DNA from: an uncultured Candidatus Saccharibacteria bacterium
Lineage (GTDB): Bacteria > Patescibacteriota > Saccharimonadia > Saccharimonadales > Saccharimonadaceae
DNA: 5,928 nt
Direction: 5' to 3'
Assembly: GCA_947304075.1 (NCBI GenBank)
Contig: CAMYZY010000031.1
Location: 1 to 5,928, forward strand
Below the pieces are notes generated by a model. It made no database searches and was not told where the DNA came from. It worked only from the letters and a program-made list of their open reading frames with translations. Below, piece by piece: positions 5,066 to 5,928 of the stretch. The position numbers were made by a program, and so were the translations under genes. Position 1 is the stretch's first letter, and the number at the start of each line of letters is the position of its first letter.

Positions 5066-5928
5066 AAATCAGTTCTAGTTGTTGTTTTAAGCGATCAATT
5101 AGACGCTGTTTTTCGGTAATGGCATCTTTTGTCTCTTTGACGAGCTTTTCTGGAGCTTTTAAGACGTAATTTGGATTTAACATGCGGGCGTTCAGGGTGT
5201 CTAACTCTTTACCTACAGAGAGAATGCGCTCGGTCAGGTTTTCTTTGAATTTGGAAATGATTTCGGCTGGAACATCCAAATACAACTCGTGGTTGGCCAG
5301 CGCTAATCTGAGCCCACGGGGGTTGTCGCCTAATGGATTAATCTCTGGGACTTTGGCTAAAGTCTTGATTAACAATTGATTATCACTCACTAGGCTGTCG
5401 TTACCATATAACAGGCCATATTTTTGGCTGGTGCCGGTATCTGAGAGAGCTTGGAAGGTGGTCCTAATCTCTGTAACGATCATTTTGACGTTTTCGAAAA
5501 TCTCGGCGCTGATTGAGTCATATTTTAGCTGCTTTGGCCACCTAGTGCTCGCTATAAATCCGGTGGTCCAAGAGAGATTTTGCCAAATTGTCTCTGTAAC
5601 GAATGGAGCAAATGGATGGAGAGCAATAAGTAACGTTTCGAGAGTTTTTTGCAGAAGAGGCGTGTTTTTGAAGATTTTTTGACTCTCTAAGAACCAGTCG
5701 GCGTATTTGTCCCAGATAGTCTGGTAGAGAGTTTCGACGGCTTCGGCAAAGCGGTAATCCTTCATGTCTTGCTCAATCTGTTTCAAACATTCGTCAATTT
5801 CACGGCAAATCCAGTCTTCGCCCATGTTTTCCGTCTCATAGGACGTCAAAAATGATTCATTCTCGAGCTCGGTTTCGTCGACGAGAGATTGGACGAAGCG
5901 AGAAATGTTCCAGAGTTTGTTTGCCAGA
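5064..5928 (-). CDS. valS: Valyl-tRNA synthetase, C-terminal 287 residues (5' end beyond the window)
   Basis: The frame is open from the right edge to a TAA at 5064-5066, so the gene enters from outside; the TTG at 5847-5849 is not a start. The visible protein begins LANKLWNISRFVQSL, the class Ia synthetase block linking the catalytic core to the anticodon-binding domain. Next come YADWFLESQK and LHPFAPFVTETIWQNL, hallmark ValS anticodon-domain motifs. The end, from about residue 225, is the ValS-specific coiled-coil arm that contacts the tRNA: KELDTLNARMLNPNYVLKAP followed by a Lys/Gln/Leu-rich heptad-like tail ending LELI. The enzyme charges tRNA-Val with valine in the cytoplasm; its HIGH and KMSKS motifs, and the editing domain, lie outside the window. 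The C-terminus looks intact and normal in length. It is convergent with the 70-aa gene and shares its terminator. Confidence 0.95.
   Translation of the reverse strand, partial: LANKLWNISRFVQSLVDETELENESFLTSYETENMGEDWICREIDECLKQIEQDMKDYRFAEAVETLYQTIWDKYADWFLESQKIFKNTPLLQKTLETLLIALHPFAPFVTETIWQNLSWTTGFIASTRWPKQLKYDSISAEIFENVKMIVTEIRTTFQALSDTGTSQKYGLLYGNDSLVSDNQLLIKTLAKVPEINPLGDNPRGLRLALANHELYLDVPAEIISKFKENLTERILSVGKELDTLNARMLNPNYVLKAPEKLVKETKDAITEKQRLIDRLKQQLELI

Noticed and set aside
5182..5682. Two + strand frames of 65 and 83 codons opposite valS
   Set aside because: Both are antisense shadows of conserved ValS sequence.
5847..5849. TTG as the start codon of a 261-aa protein
   Set aside because: The frame stays open to the window edge and the upstream residues (NKLWNISRFV) are conserved ValS sequence, so this is an internal leucine.

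Overview
The window looks like a compact, non-accessory stretch of a small bacterial genome, most likely from the Candidate Phyla Radiation and probably Candidatus Saccharibacteria (TM7). That placement is an inference. It rests on very tight gene packing, tandem short FemAB-family genes next to an Exp7-like P-type ATPase, and mixed leaderless and Shine-Dalgarno starts. Across roughly 1,700 codons no TGA is read in frame and glycine is always GGN, so the code is the standard one, not the TGA=Gly code of Gracilibacteria/Absconditabacteria.

Layout, left to right. (1) 1-210, + strand: the last 69 codons of tsaD, a tRNA t6A-modification enzyme, missing from its 5' end. Its stop overlaps the stop of a convergent gene. 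(2) 207-4485, - strand: a three-gene operon transcribed right to left. It consists of FemAB-like gene 1 (about 311 aa), FemAB-like gene 2 (358 aa, joined by an ATGA overlap) and a 750-aa P-type ATPase (8 nt gap, its Shine-Dalgarno overlapping the preceding stop). (3) About 4486-4838: the only sizeable non-coding stretch (about 350 nt). It holds outward-facing promoters, several good hairpins (two of them mutually exclusive) and a hairpin followed by a T-run. (4) 4839-5051, + strand: a 70-aa protein resembling only the N-terminus of IS1634/IS4-type transposases, with its own -10 box and a terminator. (5) 5064-5928, - strand: the C-terminal 287 residues of valyl-tRNA synthetase, running off the right edge.

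How the genes fit together: the FemAB pair would use aminoacyl-tRNAs to add amino acids to the peptidoglycan stem peptide or bridge. The ATPase is co-transcribed, but nothing in the sequence tells its ion. tsaD and valS are housekeeping translation genes that flank the region. A strong symmetric terminator at 5037-5063 separates valS from the small + strand gene and can serve both. The first gene of the operon and the 70-aa gene both have a -10 box 6-7 nt before the ATG and no Shine-Dalgarno. The two internal operon genes have clear Shine-Dalgarno sequences. The intergenic structured segment and the stand-alone transposase-N-terminus protein are the two items most worth a second look.
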